Positions 6,502 to 8,464 of a DNA stretch of 8,464 bases are shown piece by piece. The notes below the pieces were generated by a model that ran no database searches, was not told the origin of the DNA, and was given only the letters and a program-made list of their open reading frames with translations. Origin of the DNA: CAYFFV01 sp964342695. GTDB lineage: Bacteria; Acidobacteriota; Vicinamibacteria; Vicinamibacterales; UBA8438. The DNA lies in the NCBI GenBank assembly GCA_964342695.1, contig CAYFFV010000037.1, forward strand, positions 1-8,464, read 5' to 3'. Within the stretch, counting starts at the first letter, position 1. The number at the start of each line of letters is the position of its first letter. Both the position numbers and the translations under genes were made by a program.

Positions 6502-7722
6502 ATGACTGATACGCTAGTCCTTCTCGCTTCCCTAATTGCTCTCTTGCTCGGTATCGCCACAGGCAAAGCGTGGGAACGGTATAAATTAAAGGGTTGGCAA
6601 TGGATAGACCGGCGAAAAGCACGCGAATCCCCTCACTACATTCTAGGATTAAACTTTCTCGTTTCCAATCAAATCGATCTTGCAATCGAGGAACTAACCA
6701 AAGCCGCTGGCCTTAATGATGATGCCCTAGAAATAGATCTAATTCTTGGAAACTTATACCGAGAAAAAGGACAAGTAAGCAAGTCCATTCAGGTACATCA
6801 AGGTTTACTTCAACGCCCTCGACTTACACCTCTTGAACATGCACACGTGCTTCTTTGCCTTGGCTTGGATTACAAACGAGGAGGATTTGTCGATCGAGCA
6901 TTCGAGGCATTTTCGGAAGTAGTCCGACTCGATCCAGAAAACAAGTATGCGTTGTTAAACCTCGAGAAATTGCACGAGGAACAACACCAATGGAAAGAAG
7001 CCCGCTTAATCCGAGAACGTATGACCGAAGCTGCGGGAGAACCTGACAAGCCTAGCGGACAAGCTATTCTTGCCTTTCTTGAAAACGAATTAGGCCTACA
7101 GGCGTTGAGGGATAGTCGCCCTGATGAAGCAATGCGTCGTTTTGAAGCGGCAATCGACATGGACAAACAAACCGTTCCAGCCTACCTCAACCTAGGCGAC
7201 GTCAAACTGAGCGAGGGACAAAAAAAGGCAGCCATAGAGACTTGGGAGAGGATTCTTCAAGTCAGCCCTGAAAAGACCTACCTCGCGTTTTCACGCTTGG
7301 AAGCCGCCTATAAAGAGATTGGGATGCCCTCTCGTTTTTTGGATCTTTGCCAGCGGCTCGTTGACGCTAACCCCCAGGACTGGAGAGCCCGCCTGGCCTT
7401 GGGTCAGCATATGGCAGACTCAGGAGAAACGGCTAAATCAATAGATCTCATGTTTGAAGCTCTAGTGAATAATCCCCACGGTCTCGCAATACACCAATCG
7501 ATATGGCGCATCTTTGCTGCTCTTGATTTTAAGGCTGAATTGGTTGATCGCTACGTCGATTTAACAAGAAACTCAGTCTTTTATCTCGATCCCCATATTT
7601 GTATGCGCTGCAGATACCGGAGCACAGAACTACTCTGGCAATGCCCACAATGCCATGAATGGAACACCTTCGTTGAAGAGCGAATCACACCTGCAGAGGA
7701 TGGCGAAACGGAGCAATTGTGA
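6502..7722 (+). CDS. lapB: LapB-like LPS assembly regulator (TM anchor, TPR, rubredoxin-type zinc finger)
   Basis: LapB (YciM) is a membrane-anchored inner-membrane protein which, in E. coli, helps FtsH degrade LpxC and so controls the rate of lipid A synthesis. The 406-residue product has the full architecture. A single N-terminal membrane helix lies at about 4-21. A series of TPR repeats runs from about 45 to 355 (LGLNFLVSNQ, LGNLYREKGQ, LGLDYKRGGF, YLNLGDVKLSEGQ). A C-terminal rubredoxin-like metal finger has Cys367/Cys370 (CMRC) and Cys381/Cys384 (CPQC). The N-terminal part resembles E. coli LapB segment by segment, for example NFLVSNQ and GNLYREKG. ATG 6502 was chosen because it places the membrane helix at the N-terminus; a longer TTG start at 6433 would lie inside kdsD. 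No Shine-Dalgarno is visible. It follows kdsD by 19 bases. Confidence 0.87.
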   Translation: MTDTLVLLASLIALLLGIATGKAWERYKLKGWQWIDRRKARESPHYILGLNFLVSNQIDLAIEELTKAAGLNDDALEIDLILGNLYREKGQVSKSIQVHQGLLQRPRLTPLEHAHVLLCLGLDYKRGGFVDRAFEAFSEVVRLDPENKYALLNLEKLHEEQHQWKEARLIRERMTEAAGEPDKPSGQAILAFLENELGLQALRDSRPDEAMRRFEAAIDMDKQTVPAYLNLGDVKLSEGQKKAAIETWERILQVSPEKTYLAFSRLEAAYKEIGMPSRFLDLCQRLVDANPQDWRARLALGQHMADSGETAKSIDLMFEALVNNPHGLAIHQSIWRIFAALDFKAELVDRYVDLTRNSVFYLDPHICMRCRYRSTELLWQCPQCHEWNTFVEERITPAEDGETEQL

Positions 7723-7752
7723 GATTAGTTTGACCAGAATAATGAGTCGAAA

Positions 7753-8364
7753 ATGAAACGAGTGGCCTTAACAGGTGGAATCGCGACCGGCAAGACATAC
7801 ATTAGAAACTTATTCACGTCTTGGGGTATTCCCACTGTGGATGCTGATAGCCTTGCTCGAGATATTGTTAAACCTGGATCTTCAGCATGGAGGCTAGTAC
7901 AAAAACGATTCGGCTCGGAAATGTTTAATGATGATGGCACCATTGCAAGAAAACGTCTCGCTAAATTGGTTTTTGACGATTCTGCTGCACGCCGAGCCCT
8001 AGAGGACATTATTCATCCCCACGTCCGTGCATCCATAGATTCCTGGTTTGATTCTTTAAAAGAAAGTGAAAACAGAAAATTTGGCATCGCCGATATTCCA
8101 CTTTTATTTGAGACAGAGAGAGCGAGAGAGTTCGATTTCATAATTCTTACGGCCTGCAGCCAAGAAACGCAAATATCTCGCCTGATGAAACGTGACGGCC
8201 TCCAGCAGAACGAAGCATTAAAGCGTCTCTCTGCCCAGTTACCGACCTCTCAAAAGATTCCATTCGCTGATTTTGTGATTCAAACCGAGAGAACCTTTGA
8301 ACAAATCGACAAGCACGCCTTAAAAATATTTCACGAACTCACACAGAAAACAAACTCAGGCTAA
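7753..8364 (+). CDS. coaE: Dephospho-CoA kinase
   Basis: CoaE phosphorylates the 3'-hydroxyl of dephospho-CoA with ATP, the last step of coenzyme A synthesis. The 203-residue length is normal. The P-loop GGIATGKT is at 8-15. The VDADSLARDIVKPG segment (29-42) is the usual coenzyme-site region, and IIHPHVR (86-92), DIPLLFETE (114-122) and RLMKRDGL (143-150, LID-like region) follow. The usual C-terminal ADxVIDN segment reads ADFVIQTE here, a mild departure seen outside the catalytic motifs. The start is ATG 7753 with a weak GAG 6 bases upstream. The gene begins 30 bases after lapB, so co-transcription is likely, and its stop overlaps that of folD on the other strand. Confidence 0.95.
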   Translation: MKRVALTGGIATGKTYIRNLFTSWGIPTVDADSLARDIVKPGSSAWRLVQKRFGSEMFNDDGTIARKRLAKLVFDDSAARRALEDIIHPHVRASIDSWFDSLKESENRKFGIADIPLLFETERAREFDFIILTACSQETQISRLMKRDGLQQNEALKRLSAQLPTSQKIPFADFVIQTERTFEQIDKHALKIFHELTQKTNSG

Positions 8365-8464
8365 TTGCTAAAACGATTTTCGGCAGCTTGAATTGTGTTC
8401 GACATCAACATTGCGATTGTTAAAGGACCCACGCCACCGGGTACAGGGGTAAGAGCCCCCGCCA
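8361..8464 (-). CDS. folD: FolD bifunctional protein, C-terminal end (cut by window edge)
   Basis: The last 33 codons plus stop of methylenetetrahydrofolate dehydrogenase/methenyltetrahydrofolate cyclohydrolase, which interconverts one-carbon forms of tetrahydrofolate in the cytoplasm. The signature TPVPGGVGPLTIAML (residues 5-19 of the visible part) is the conserved C-terminal FolD motif, followed by a helix that ends ENRFSN and a TAG stop. The catalytic N-terminal part lies beyond the window. The gene converges on coaE with a 4-base overlap of the two stop codons, so there is no room for an intergenic terminator. Identity is secure despite the short length because the PGGVGP motif is highly specific. 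Confidence 0.93.
   Translation of the reverse strand, partial: AGALTPVPGGVGPLTIAMLMSNTIQAAENRFSN

Noticed and set aside
7725..8009. 94-codon minus-strand frame opposite coaE
   Set aside because: Shadow of the P-loop half of coaE with no motif of its own.
8365..8390. Possible terminator AAAA-CGA-TTTT downstream of coaE
   Set aside because: The stem has only A-T pairs, there is no GC stem, and the bases code for the end of folD.
1..8464. Mobile elements, CRISPR, phage genes, tRNA or rRNA
   Set aside because: No transposase, integrase, regularly spaced repeat array or RNA-gene pattern was seen, and base composition looks even across the genes.

Overview
The window is an ordinary-looking chromosomal housekeeping block from a Gram-negative bacterium. 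Four observations support this: three enzymes of Kdo (LPS inner-core sugar) synthesis, a LapB-type LPS regulator, short intergenic gaps, and the absence of mobile or phage genes. The order kdsB-pyrG-kdsA-kdsD, a long ACT-domain SerA, an LDH-like malate dehydrogenase and a metal-type KdsA fit a deltaproteobacterial-grade or related uncultivated lineage better than a gammaproteobacterium. That placement is an inference from gene order and family type. No species can be named from the sequence alone.

Layout. Bases 1-227 (minus strand) hold the start of a malate dehydrogenase gene cut by the window edge. Bases 228-537 are a divergent intergenic region, the only gene-free stretch above 300 bases. 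It carries a tandem DnaA-box-like repeat, several inverted repeats and a probable serA promoter. From 538 to 8364 seven plus-strand genes are closely packed: serA, kdsB, pyrG, kdsA, kdsD, lapB and coaE. Two junctions are 1-base TAATG overlaps (kdsB/pyrG and kdsA/kdsD), which suggests translational coupling. At the right edge the last 33 codons of folD lie on the minus strand, and its stop codon overlaps the stop of coaE by 4 bases.

Function. KdsD isomerises ribulose-5-phosphate to arabinose-5-phosphate, KdsA condenses that with PEP to Kdo-8-phosphate, and KdsB activates Kdo with CTP. PyrG makes CTP and sits between KdsB and KdsA, so one transcript could supply both enzyme and nucleotide. The phosphatase step (KdsC) is not encoded here. 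LapB, in E. coli, regulates LpxC breakdown by FtsH, so its position next to the Kdo genes is consistent with coordinating lipid A and core supply. SerA (serine), Mdh (TCA cycle), CoaE (coenzyme A) and FolD (one-carbon folate) are flanking core metabolism.

No undescribed system was found. The points most worth a second look are the structured region upstream of serA, a perfect -10 hexamer abutting the kdsA start, the missing kdsC, and lapB placed directly behind the Kdo genes.
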